Below are positions 53,052-62,045 of a stretch of DNA of 64,000 nucleotides, in pieces. The DNA is from Bacteroidota bacterium (GTDB lineage Bacteria; Bacteroidota; Bacteroidia; Flavobacteriales; Flavobacteriaceae): the NCBI GenBank assembly GCA_018829465.1, contig JAHJTN010000006.1, positions 1 through 64,000 of the forward strand. Direction: 5' to 3'. The notes under the pieces were generated by a model. That model saw only the letters and a program-made list of their open reading frames with translations, did not search any database and was not told the origin of the DNA. The stretch's first letter is position 1. Every line of letters begins with the position of its first letter. A program made the position numbers and the translations under genes.

Positions 53052-54413
53052 ATGAATATAAAATATTGCATATTAATTATCCTTATTACTCTCAACGCTT
53101 CTTGCAAACAAGACAGAAGGGAGCAGACGGGAAGTTTGCATTACAATACGCCAATCACATCATTGGATGACGAAAAACTGCTCGATAAAGTCCAAGAACA
53201 AACTTTCAATTATTTTTGGGACGGGGCCGAGCCCAATTCAGGTATGGCACGCGAGCGCATCCATCTCGACAACATTTATCCGCAAAACGATCAGGATGTG
53301 GTTACCACAGGAGGGACGGGTTTTGGCTTGATGGCCGTGTTGGTAGGCGTGGAACACAACTTTATTTCAAGGGAAGAAGCACTTGCCCGGTTCGACAGAA
53401 TTGTGTCCTTTCTCGAAAAAGCCGATCGCTTTCACGGTGCCTGGCCACATTGGATTGACGGCAAAACCGGTAGAGTAAAAGCGTTCAGCCCCAAAGACAA
53501 TGGCGGCGACTTGGTAGAAACTGCCTTTTTGATACAAGGGCTACTGACCGTCTCCGAATATTTTAAAGATGGAAATGTCCTCGAAAAGACATTGTCCGGA
53601 CGAATCGAACAACTGTACAAAGAAGTTGAATGGGATTGGTACACCAACGGCAAAAATGTGCTGTACTGGCATTGGTCGCCCAATTACGGATGGGAAATGA
53701 ACTTTCCGGTTGGCGGTTATAACGAATGTTTGATCATGTATGTATTGGCGGCAAGTTCACCCACCCACCCCATTTCAAAAGCGGTTTATGATGAAGGTTG
53801 GGCAGGCAATGGCAACATTAAAAAGGATACAGTATATTATGGCCTGCAAACTGTCCTCAATCATTTTGAGCACGATGACGCGCCGGTAGGCCCACTTTTT
53901 TGGGCGCATTACTCTTATCTGGGGTTAAATCCGAAAGGCTTGAAAGATCAATATGCCGATTATTGGCAGCTCAATCAAAACCACGCCTTGATCCACTACA
54001 AATACGCCGTTGACAATCCCCTTAATTTCAAAGGATATGGCGACAGCCTTTGGGGAATGACCTCCAGCTATTCTATGAAAGGTTACGCAGGCCATCGTCC
54101 GGGAGACGATTTGGGCGTGATTTCACCCACTGCCGCGCTTTCTTCGTTTCCGTACACACCGGAAAAAAGCATGGTCGTGCTTCGCAACCTGTACCAAAAC
54201 CACGACACCCTCATCGGTAAATACGGACCTTACGATGCATTCAGCTTGACCGACAATTGGTATCTGCCCAGGTATTTGGCCATCGACCAAGGCCCGATTC
54301 CTGTGATGATTGAAAATCACCGGACTGGTATGTTTTGGAAACTTTTTATGCAACGGGCAGATGTGCAAGAGGGGCTTAAAAAACTCGGTTTTACCTTCGG
54401 GGATAAACTGTGA
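53052..54413 (+). CDS. GH144-like (glycoamylase domain) lipoprotein, first copy
   Basis: A 453-residue lipoprotein (signal with lipobox NASC, C18) with an alpha/alpha-barrel of the PF10091 glycoamylase type. Landmarks are FNYFWDGAEPNSGMARER, VTTGGTGFGLMAVLVG, FHGAWPHWIDGKTGRVKAF, LFWAHYSYLGLNPKG and YDAFSLTDNWYLPRYLAIDQGPI. Characterised members of this family, GH144, are endo-beta-1,2-glucanases. Membership is clear; substrate is inferred. It is closely related to the second copy 1.8 kb downstream. Confidence 0.85.
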   Translation: MNIKYCILIILITLNASCKQDRREQTGSLHYNTPITSLDDEKLLDKVQEQTFNYFWDGAEPNSGMARERIHLDNIYPQNDQDVVTTGGTGFGLMAVLVGVEHNFISREEALARFDRIVSFLEKADRFHGAWPHWIDGKTGRVKAFSPKDNGGDLVETAFLIQGLLTVSEYFKDGNVLEKTLSGRIEQLYKEVEWDWYTNGKNVLYWHWSPNYGWEMNFPVGGYNECLIMYVLAASSPTHPISKAVYDEGWAGNGNIKKDTVYYGLQTVLNHFEHDDAPVGPLFWAHYSYLGLNPKGLKDQYADYWQLNQNHALIHYKYAVDNPLNFKGYGDSLWGMTSSYSMKGYAGHRPGDDLGVISPTAALSSFPYTPEKSMVVLRNLYQNHDTLIGKYGPYDAFSLTDNWYLPRYLAIDQGPIPVMIENHRTGMFWKLFMQRADVQEGLKKLGFTFGDKL

Positions 54414-54449
54414 GGGTTGGAAAACAGCGGAACAATTAGAATTAAAAAC

Positions 54450-56168
54450 ATGAAGAATCATTTGATATACGGTATTCTCTTTCTATCCGGCACATTCTTT
54501 TTTGCAGGTTGCACACAGAAAGAAGCCAAGGTTTCAGCAAAGAAGGAAAACCAACGCCCGAACATCATTTTCATCATGACAGATGACCATGCTGCACAAG
54601 CTATTAGTGCTTATGGCCAGCCCATAGGAAAGTTAGCTCCCACACCAGGCATAGACCGTCTTGCCAATGAAGGTGCTTTGTTTATCAATAATTTTTGTAC
54701 CAATTCTATTTGCGGCCCCAGCAGGGCTGTGATACTGACCGGAAAGCACAGTCATATAAACGGGTTTCGCATGAACGGGGAGATATTCAACGGAGGCCAA
54801 CCCACCTTTCCAAAAATGCTCCAAAAAGCAGGATACCAAACCGCCATTGTCGGAAAGTGGCACCTGCACGGTTACCCCCAGGGCTTTGATTATTGGAAAA
54901 TACTGAATGATCAGGGCAATTACTACAATCCACAATTTATCGAGATAAAAGATACGGTGAATTTTGACAAGGTAAAAATCCTTAAAACACCGCACTGGAC
55001 AGTCAATTTGCCGGACACAACCATCGTGGAGGGCTATGCGACCGATTTAATAACGGATTACGCGATAGACTACTTAAAAAATTCAAAAAAGACACAAAAA
55101 CCCTTCTTCCTCATGGTACACCACAAAGCGCCACACAGGAATTGGATGCCCGCATTGAGGCATTTGAACAAATACGATTCGGTGGTTTTTCCGTTGCCTA
55201 AAAATTATTTCTCCGAACACGAAAATCAAAAAGCAGCCCAACAACAACAGATGACCATTTATAAAGACATGTATGAAGGACATGATCTAAAGATGTCAGT
55301 CAAAAAGGGTAGTGATGAGCTGGCACACAACCCGTGGAAAACTGATTTTGAACGCATGACACCCGGGCAAAGAACCATTTGGAATAAAGCCTACCGCACT
55401 AAAAACGACAAAATGCATGAGGCACATTTCAACGAAAAAGAATTGGCCATTTGGAAAGGGCAAAGATACCTTCAGGACTATTTGGCAACCATAGCTTCTG
55501 TTGACGAAGGGGTCGGAAAAATTTTGGATTATCTCGACGAAAGCGGATTGGCCGAAAACACCATCGTGGTCTATACCTCAGACCAAGGATTCTACCTCGG
55601 CGAAAAAGGTTGGTTCGACAAAAGGTTTATGTACGAGGAATCTTTGAGGATGCCCTTGATGATTCGATATCCGGGACAGATTAAACCAGGGACAACTGTT
55701 GATGCCCTGACACAAAATTTAGATTTTGCAGAGACCTTTTTAGACTTTGCCGGTGTGCAGATCCCGGCAGATATGCAAGGAAAATCGCTTAAAAAGCTGC
55801 TCACGGGACAACAATCTGAGGAAGATTTTCGCGATGCCATCTATTACCATTACTATGATTATCCCGCCTTTCACATGGTCAAGAAAATGTATGGTGTCAG
55901 GACAAAAAGGTACAAACTCATCCACGTTTATGACGACATAGACGATTGGGAATTATACGACCTTCAAACAGACCCAACCGAAGATAAAAATCTTATCAAT
56001 GAAGCATCTTATGCCGGCATAAAAGAAAAATTGTTGGCCACGCTTGATTCGCTTCAAAAAGTTTACAAGGTTACAGACAAAGAATTTGAAAAGGCCAGCC
56101 CCGAATCTATCCGGCAGGCGTATAAAAATTTCGAAAAACTGAGGGGCAGAATGCCTGCTCATCATTAA
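54450..56168 (+). CDS. formylglycine-dependent sulfatase (S1 family)
   Basis: A 572-residue lipoprotein (lipobox C21 in FFAGC) of the alkaline phosphatase superfamily. The sulfatase signature CGPSR at 88-92 has the cysteine that becomes formylglycine. Metal ligands include D45 and D46 (IMTDDHA), and the C-terminal part has VVYTSDQGFYLGEKGWFDKR. Predicted to remove sulfate from a glycan outside the cytoplasm; some relatives cleave phosphomono- or diesters. The maturation enzyme is not in the window. The ATG at 54450 gives the signal peptide; an upstream TTG is unlikely. Confidence 0.92.
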   Translation: MKNHLIYGILFLSGTFFFAGCTQKEAKVSAKKENQRPNIIFIMTDDHAAQAISAYGQPIGKLAPTPGIDRLANEGALFINNFCTNSICGPSRAVILTGKHSHINGFRMNGEIFNGGQPTFPKMLQKAGYQTAIVGKWHLHGYPQGFDYWKILNDQGNYYNPQFIEIKDTVNFDKVKILKTPHWTVNLPDTTIVEGYATDLITDYAIDYLKNSKKTQKPFFLMVHHKAPHRNWMPALRHLNKYDSVVFPLPKNYFSEHENQKAAQQQQMTIYKDMYEGHDLKMSVKKGSDELAHNPWKTDFERMTPGQRTIWNKAYRTKNDKMHEAHFNEKELAIWKGQRYLQDYLATIASVDEGVGKILDYLDESGLAENTIVVYTSDQGFYLGEKGWFDKRFMYEESLRMPLMIRYPGQIKPGTTVDALTQNLDFAETFLDFAGVQIPADMQGKSLKKLLTGQQSEEDFRDAIYYHYYDYPAFHMVKKMYGVRTKRYKLIHVYDDIDDWELYDLQTDPTEDKNLINEASYAGIKEKLLATLDSLQKVYKVTDKEFEKASPESIRQAYKNFEKLRGRMPAHH

Positions 56169-56174
56169 AGTTAA

Positions 56175-57527
56175 ATGAAACAAATGCGACCACGCAATTA
56201 CATACTTATTTTCCTATTCCTCACCGCTTGTTCTTCAGGCGGCGATAGTTCTGATGAAATGGTCATCGCCCCGCCGACTGAAACACCTAAACTCACCGAT
56301 GAAGAACTGCTTACCACCATTCAAAAACAGACTTTTGGTTATTTTTGGGAGGGTGCGGAGGTAAATTCGGGGGCTGCCCGCGAACGGTTCAATATTGACA
56401 ACCCGGATGTTGACAGCCATGTTGTGGCCACAGGGGCTACGGGTTTCGGGCTGATGGCCATCATAACCGGCATAGAACGCGGTTTTATCAGTCGGAATGA
56501 AGGCGTTGCCCGCATCGAAAAAATCGTCTCTTTTCTCGAAAATGCCGACAGGTTTCACGGCGTCTGGCCGCATTGGATTGATGGGAGGAACGGAAAAACC
56601 ATTCCTTTCTCGACCTTTGACGATGGCGGCGATTTGGTCGAAACCGCTTTTCTGGCACAAGGGTTTTTGAGTGTCCGGCAGTATTTGTCCGACGGGAGCG
56701 AACCCGAAAAACAGCTTGCCCAAAAAATAGACACACTTTGGAGACAAATTGAATGGAATTGGCATTTGAACGGCGGCAACACCCTGATTTGGCATTGGTC
56801 GCCCAATTTTGACTGGCGCATCAACCTGCCCATCAAAGGATACAACGAAGCCCTCATTGTGTATGTGCTTGCGGCTTCTTCGCCCACTTTTCCGGTTCCG
56901 CCCGAGGCCTATCACCTGGGCTGGGCAGACAACGGAAACATCAAAGTTGAAGCCATTTCTTTCGGACAGCGCATCACGCTCAAGCATGTCGGGAACCCAG
57001 GTTCTGTAGGGCCGCTGTTTTGGGCGCATTATTCCTATTTGGGGTTAAACCCACACAATTTGACAGACGACAATGCGAATTACTGGGAACAAAATGTTGC
57101 ACACGCTCGGGTGCATTTCAATTATGCCGTGGCCAACCCAAAAGGGTTTTTCGGATATGGACCGGATACTTGGGGACTGACCGCGAGCCTGTCCATGACC
57201 GGGTATGAAGCCCACAACATCAACAACGATTTGGGTGTGATTGCCCCAACGGCAGCACTGTCGTCTTATCCCTACCTTCCCGTTGAATCGCTGCGCATGA
57301 TGCGGCACCTTTATGAGGATTTGAAACCGTCTGTCTGGGGGAAATTTGGTTTTTACGATGCCTTCAGCCAACAAAATAACTGGTTCCCACAGCGATATAT
57401 CGGCATTGACCAAGGGCCAATCGTCATCATGATCGAAAACGGGCGATCGGGTTTGCTTTGGGATTTGTTTATGGGCAGCCCCGAAATTCAAACAGGTTTA
57501 CAAAAACTCAATTTTAATATTCCATAA
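56175..57527 (+). CDS. GH144-like (glycoamylase domain) lipoprotein, second copy
   Basis: A 450-residue paralogue of the enzyme at 53052, matching block for block: FGYFWEGAEVNSGAARER, VVATGATGFGLMAIITG, FHGVWPHWIDGRNGKTIPF, LFWAHYSYLGLNPHN and YDAFSQQNNWFPQRYIGIDQGPI. Lipobox FLTAC with C19 or so. The start at 56175, or the ATG three codons later, is possible. It lies 6 bp after the sulfatase. Two copies may act on different chain lengths, ends or decorations. Confidence 0.85.
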   Translation: MKQMRPRNYILIFLFLTACSSGGDSSDEMVIAPPTETPKLTDEELLTTIQKQTFGYFWEGAEVNSGAARERFNIDNPDVDSHVVATGATGFGLMAIITGIERGFISRNEGVARIEKIVSFLENADRFHGVWPHWIDGRNGKTIPFSTFDDGGDLVETAFLAQGFLSVRQYLSDGSEPEKQLAQKIDTLWRQIEWNWHLNGGNTLIWHWSPNFDWRINLPIKGYNEALIVYVLAASSPTFPVPPEAYHLGWADNGNIKVEAISFGQRITLKHVGNPGSVGPLFWAHYSYLGLNPHNLTDDNANYWEQNVAHARVHFNYAVANPKGFFGYGPDTWGLTASLSMTGYEAHNINNDLGVIAPTAALSSYPYLPVESLRMMRHLYEDLKPSVWGKFGFYDAFSQQNNWFPQRYIGIDQGPIVIMIENGRSGLLWDLFMGSPEIQTGLQKLNFNIP

Positions 57528-57539
57528 TAAAAAATACCA

Positions 57540-57570
57540 GACCTCACAGGTATTGAAAACCTGTGAGGTC
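57540..57570. repeat. perfect 12-bp inverted repeat GACCTCACAGGT
   Basis: GACCTCACAGGT at 57540-57551, a 7-base spacer, and ACCTGTGAGGTC at 57559-57570. It lies 13 bp after a gene stop but has no T run, so it is not a standard terminator. I recall similar dispersed palindromes in flavobacterial genomes; only this copy is in the window. Confidence 0.6.
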
Positions 57571-57810
57571 ATAACGCTATCCGAATATAATGAACTATAA
57601 CCATAAAGTTGATACCAGCCGAAACCAAAGGCTCAGGAACTAACTCTTTCAGTTTAAAATTATAAAGGGATGGGTAAATGTTCGATAGCGAAATTGTAGA
57701 TTCAAAACCTCATTTGAAAAGCAAACAAAATGGATGTAAATAATTCTATTTCCGAACGAAGCTACCCAATCAAAGTAGATTAATTATAAAACCACATATT
57801 ATCCGTAACC

Positions 57811-60081
57811 ATGAAAAAATATCTTTTACTGACATCCTTTATTGTACTATTATCTTGTTCAAAATCAACAGAAAAAAATTCGGACAAAATGGATGTATTT
57901 GTGTCCGGGCTGATGCAAAAAATGACCATTGAAGAAAAAATAGGGCAGCTCAACCTGATTACGCCGGGTTCGGATATTCCCACCGGATCGGTGGTGAGCA
58001 CCGATGTTGAGTCTAAAATAAAAAACGGGCAAGTCGGTGGGATGTTCGGTGTGATCGGCCCTGAAAAAATCCGCAAGGCACAAGAATTGGCGGTAAACGA
58101 AAGCCGGTTAAAAATCCCGTTGATTTTCGGGTCGGATGTCATTCACGGGCACAAAACCACTTTCCCGATTCCATTAGGATTGGCATCAAGTTGGGACACC
58201 GGTTTGATTAAAAAATCTGCACAAATAGCTGCAGATGAAGCCACCGCCGATGGTTTGAACTGGGTGTTTTCGCCCATGGTCGATATTGCCCGCGACCCAC
58301 GTTGGGGGCGTGTTGCCGAAGGTTCGGGCGAGGATGCTTACCTGGGTTCGCAGATGGCCAAAGCCATGGTGATGGGTTATCAAGGTGATGACCTGTCAAA
58401 AAACAATACCGTTATGGCTTCCGTGAAGCACTTTGCACTTTACGGCGCATCTGAAGCCGGAAGAGACTACAACACAGTCGATATGAGCAAACTGAGGATG
58501 TACAACGAATATTTGCCGCCTTACAAAGCTGCGGTCGAAGCAGGTGTAGGCAGCGTGATGAGCTCGTTTAACGTAGTGGATGGCATACCTGCTACGGGCA
58601 ACAAATGGTTATTGACCGATTTGCTCAGGGGCGAATGGGGTTTTGACGGCTTCGTCGAGTCAGATTATACTTCCGTCAACGAGATGATTGACCACGGCAT
58701 GGGCGACTTGCAGGCGGTTTCGGCCCTGTCGCTCAAAGCCGGGTTGGACATGGACATGGTGGGCGAAGGTTTTCTGACTACCTTAAAAAAATCGCTCGAC
58801 GAAGGGAAGGTCACCGAAGAAGACATCAACCTTGCCTGCCGCAGGATTTTGGAAGCCAAATACAAACTCGGTCTGTTTGACGACCCTTTTCGGTACATCG
58901 ATGAAAAACGTGCCGAGCAAAGCATACTCACAGCCGAAAACAGGGCGTTTGCCAGGGAAGCCGCGGCCCGTTCTTTTGTTTTGTTAAAAAACGGCAAGCA
59001 GGTTTTGCCGTTGGCCGCTTCTAAGAAAATAGCCTTGGTCGGGCCTTTGGCGAACAACAATAGCAACATGTTGGGCACCTGGGCCGTGTCCGGTAACCCG
59101 CAACTTTCCGTAGGTGTTTTGGATGGCATCAAAAATGTGATGGGTGCAGATGTAAAGGTGGGCTATGCCAAGGGCGCCAATATTACTGACGATGCAGCCC
59201 TTGCCAAAAAAGCCAACGTATTTGGCGAGCGGGTTGACATCGATGCACGTTCGCCCGAAGCACTGATAGCCGAAGCGGTGTCATTGGCAAAAGACTCGGA
59301 CGTGGTGGTGGCTGTGGTGGGCGAAGCCTCAGAAATGTCGGGCGAGGCAGCGAGCAGGAGCGATATCGGCTTGCCGGAGAGTCAAAAAAAGCTGTTGGCG
59401 GCTTTGAAAAAAACAGGCAAACCGCTGGTTTTGGTCGTCATGAGCGGCAGGCCCTTGACCCTTGAATGGGAAAACGAAAACGCCGATGCCATTTTGCAGG
59501 TTTGGTTTGCAGGTATCGAGGCGGGAAATGCTATCGCCGACGTGTTGTTTGGGAATTATAACCCGTCGGGCAAGTTGCCGATGACCTTTCCGAGGAACGT
59601 GGGGCAAATACCCATATTTTACAATCATTTGCCCACAGGAAGGCCTTTTGAAGAAAACAGCAAGTTCACCACCCAATATTTGGACGTGCCGAACGAGCCG
59701 CTCTTCCCGTTTGGCTTCGGTTTGAGTTATACCACTTTTGCATATAAAACCTCCCAAAGCGCTGCGGAAATGGATGTCCAAAACGGCATTGTTTTTACTG
59801 CCGAAATTACCAACACCGGGAATTTTGACGGCGAAGAGGTCGTGCAGTTGTACATTCACCAAAAGGTGGGTGTCATCAGCCGCCCGGTGAAGGAGCTGAA
59901 AGCTTTTAAAAAGATAATGGTGAAAAAGGGCGAAACGGTGAAAGTCGATTTTACACTCACCGTGGACGACTTGAAATACTACCACCCCGACTTAGATTTC
60001 ACCTACGACCCGGGCGTGTTTGAGTTTTTTATAGGGACGTCTTCCGACGGGGCGTTTACGGGGAGTTTTGTGGTGAAGTAG
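57811..60081 (+). CDS. GH3 beta-glucosidase (BglX type) lipoprotein
   Basis: A 756-residue glycoside hydrolase family 3 enzyme with lipobox LLSC (C16). The N-terminal TIM barrel contains SVKHFALYG and the nucleophile aspartate in DGFVESDYTSV (about 285). An alpha/beta sandwich follows (about 385-600), then a fibronectin-III-like C-terminal domain (about 670-752) after EPLFPFGFGLSYTTF. It removes terminal glucose from short beta-glucans and would finish sophoro-oligosaccharides made by the GH144-like enzymes. The 283-bp gap upstream suggests its own promoter, though I find no TAnnTTTG motif. Confidence 0.94.
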   Translation: MKKYLLLTSFIVLLSCSKSTEKNSDKMDVFVSGLMQKMTIEEKIGQLNLITPGSDIPTGSVVSTDVESKIKNGQVGGMFGVIGPEKIRKAQELAVNESRLKIPLIFGSDVIHGHKTTFPIPLGLASSWDTGLIKKSAQIAADEATADGLNWVFSPMVDIARDPRWGRVAEGSGEDAYLGSQMAKAMVMGYQGDDLSKNNTVMASVKHFALYGASEAGRDYNTVDMSKLRMYNEYLPPYKAAVEAGVGSVMSSFNVVDGIPATGNKWLLTDLLRGEWGFDGFVESDYTSVNEMIDHGMGDLQAVSALSLKAGLDMDMVGEGFLTTLKKSLDEGKVTEEDINLACRRILEAKYKLGLFDDPFRYIDEKRAEQSILTAENRAFAREAAARSFVLLKNGKQVLPLAASKKIALVGPLANNNSNMLGTWAVSGNPQLSVGVLDGIKNVMGADVKVGYAKGANITDDAALAKKANVFGERVDIDARSPEALIAEAVSLAKDSDVVVAVVGEASEMSGEAASRSDIGLPESQKKLLAALKKTGKPLVLVVMSGRPLTLEWENENADAILQVWFAGIEAGNAIADVLFGNYNPSGKLPMTFPRNVGQIPIFYNHLPTGRPFEENSKFTTQYLDVPNEPLFPFGFGLSYTTFAYKTSQSAAEMDVQNGIVFTAEITNTGNFDGEEVVQLYIHQKVGVISRPVKELKAFKKIMVKKGETVKVDFTLTVDDLKYYHPDLDFTYDPGVFEFFIGTSSDGAFTGSFVVK

Positions 60082-60431
60082 GTGCAAACTTTTTTAAGTT
60101 TTGTAGATGTAGATTTTCTTATAAACAGAACTTTTAATAGCGGTGTTAGCTTCTATCAAGTCTCCTTGATGTTATCAATGTGTAGTGCCTCTATGGTTGG
60201 AATTGTGGAAGAGCGCAGAAGAAAACATTAGCCAGGTGGGGAAAAGAGGAAGATTTAGGATGACGTAAAGAGGGAAACCGGGCAAAAGTATAGGTTATAA
60301 ACTTGGTCAAAGATATGTTGTCTGCGATATGTATTCAACTTTCTGTGAAATGTTTATGTCTTATATTTTGAAGCACTATAATTTTACTTCATAAATTTCT
60401 ATTTAGAATTTATCCCTAAATTTTTATTTTT
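60082..60431. other. noncoding region between the PUL and the T9SS pair
   Basis: 350 bp without a supported gene, clear promoter or hairpin. Confidence 0.5.
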
Positions 60432-60950
60432 ATGAAATACTTTTACTTAGGTGATTTATTGTTTTTAAACAATACAACCAAGGCATTCTACTGTGTTTTG
60501 TTGTTGTTTTCTTCATTTGGGCCGCTAAAAGCCCAAGAAGCTGTCGTTTCCTCCGGGAATACCCTTTTTGACAGCGGTAATTCCGTCAGCTATTCTGTGG
60601 GACAAGTGGTCCAAAACACTATTACTGGCACGGGCGGTTTCGCTTTTCAGGGTATTCAATTTTATTTTTCGGAGCAAACGCTTTCTGCACCAGATTTTGA
60701 CACCCATACATTTGTTGCCATTTATCCCAATCCAACATCTTCGATTCTTAATTTACAGTTTAACAATTGGCAAGAAGAACAATTGTTTTATAAGTTGTAC
60801 AATCTTCAGGGGCAATTGCTTTTTGAGGGTTCTATTACAGCAGATTTTACTGAAATAAGCATAGGTTTTTTGCCGCGTGCGACCTATTTGCTTTCCATTT
60901 TGAACAGCTCAAAACAATCGTCTAAAACATTTAAAATCATCAAAAATTAA
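60432..60950 (+). CDS. T9SS type A sorting-domain protein
   Basis: A 172-residue protein. A signal peptide (ending about residue 35, GPLKAQE) is followed by a short beta-rich segment with GNSVSYSVGQVVQNTITGT. A type IX secretion C-terminal domain of about 80 residues follows (FVAIYPNPTSSILNLQF to SKTFKIIKN). The CTD directs export through T9SS and attachment to the surface. There is no enzymatic domain; the passenger is the short SYSVGQV module common in Bacteroidetes surface proteins. It lies 4 bp before the next gene. Confidence 0.85.
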   Translation: MKYFYLGDLLFLNNTTKAFYCVLLLFSSFGPLKAQEAVVSSGNTLFDSGNSVSYSVGQVVQNTITGTGGFAFQGIQFYFSEQTLSAPDFDTHTFVAIYPNPTSSILNLQFNNWQEEQLFYKLYNLQGQLLFEGSITADFTEISIGFLPRATYLLSILNSSKQSSKTFKIIKN

Positions 60951-60954
60951 TTCC

Positions 60955-61878
60955 ATGAAAAAATTACATCTACTCTTTTTTATAGGCATATTGTTTACTG
61001 GTCATGTTTTTTCACAAGCACCTGAGAAAATCAGTTATCAGGCCGTTATAAGAAATTCAAGCGATTTATTGGTGGTCAATCAAAGTATTGGCATTCAAAT
61101 CAGTATTTTACAAAACTCTCCCATAGGTACGGCTGTTTATGTAGAAACGCAAAACCCTACTTCAAATGCCAATGGGCTGATCAGTATCGAAATAGGGGCC
61201 GGGTCAGTTGTGAGCGGCACGTTTTCTGCCATTGATTGGGCCAATGATAGTTTTTACATAAAGACCGAAATTGACATTACCGGAGGTGTTAATTATACAA
61301 TTACCGGTACAAGCCAATTGTTAAGCGTGCCCTATGCATTGTACGCAAAAACTGCAGGCACCTCTACCTCTGCGGGGTCATTTGGAGATGTAAAATGGGG
61401 TTATCAGACTGCTGACCATAATGGTTGGGTGCTCTTAGACGGCAGGGCCTTATCTTTATTGACCCCTTCTCAACAAGCACAAGCTGCCAACTTAGGATTA
61501 ACCGGTAATTTACCTGATGGCAGAGATAAATACTTGTCTTACAGTCCTTCTGAAAGTGCAAATTTTGGTGATAATTCTGTTTCTTTAAGCAAAGCTAACC
61601 TGCCAACCGATACTTTTACGGGAGACACAAATTATGTATTTGGCAGTAGCTCCGCCATCAGCCCCGGGCAATTTGGGTTGATGAGATTAACTATAGCCGG
61701 TGAAAACCGTACCACAGGGCCGACAGATACCCCCGGTGCCAGTCTTGAGCCAGATTTACTAACGACCCCTATAGACCATAATCATGCCTTTTCATTACAA
61801 TTAAACAATTCCCAAACGGCGATTGATAACAGGCCTGCTACATTAAATGTCCGCGTGTTTATATATTTGGGCGAGTAA
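60955..61878 (+). CDS. secreted protein with phage tail-collar-like C-terminus
   Basis: A 307-residue protein. The signal peptide (about 1-21, ending FSQA) precedes a Bacteroidetes surface module (EKISYQAVIRNSSDLLV to LSVPYALYAKTAG, about 23-130). The C-terminal region (about 138-307) resembles a tail-collar or microcystin-dependent protein domain: GDVKWGYQTADHNGWVLLDGRAL, LPDGRDKYLSY, and the ending DHNHAFSLQL with NRPATLNVRVFIYLGE. The function may be adhesion or sugar binding. It is transcribed with the T9SS-sorted protein and ends before a strong terminator. Confidence 0.75.
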   Translation: MKKLHLLFFIGILFTGHVFSQAPEKISYQAVIRNSSDLLVVNQSIGIQISILQNSPIGTAVYVETQNPTSNANGLISIEIGAGSVVSGTFSAIDWANDSFYIKTEIDITGGVNYTITGTSQLLSVPYALYAKTAGTSTSAGSFGDVKWGYQTADHNGWVLLDGRALSLLTPSQQAQAANLGLTGNLPDGRDKYLSYSPSESANFGDNSVSLSKANLPTDTFTGDTNYVFGSSSAISPGQFGLMRLTIAGENRTTGPTDTPGASLEPDLLTTPIDHNHAFSLQLNNSQTAIDNRPATLNVRVFIYLGE

Positions 61879-61928
61879 ATTTTTACTTGTAGGGAATCAT
61901 TATTTGCAAGAATCTAAACATTTAATAG

Positions 61929-61957
61929 GGCCGTAAATTGAGTTACGGCCTTTTTTT
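61929..61957 (+). terminator. rho-independent terminator
   Basis: GGCCGTAA, a 6-base loop and TTACGGCC followed by seven T. Confidence 0.9.
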
Positions 61958-62045
61958 AATTCTCACAAAATCATTCTTGATAAAATATTCCAAAAATCAC
62001 CCCTGAGGAAATCCCAACATTAATTCATTTTGGCCTTCAATGCGT

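Noticed and set aside
56235-57029. 264-codon minus-strand frame
   Set aside because: Lies fully antisense to the second GH144-like gene, has no recognisable domain, and arises from GC-biased third positions.
59329-59985. 218-codon minus-strand frame
   Set aside because: Antisense to GH3; histidine- and arginine-rich translation without family resemblance.
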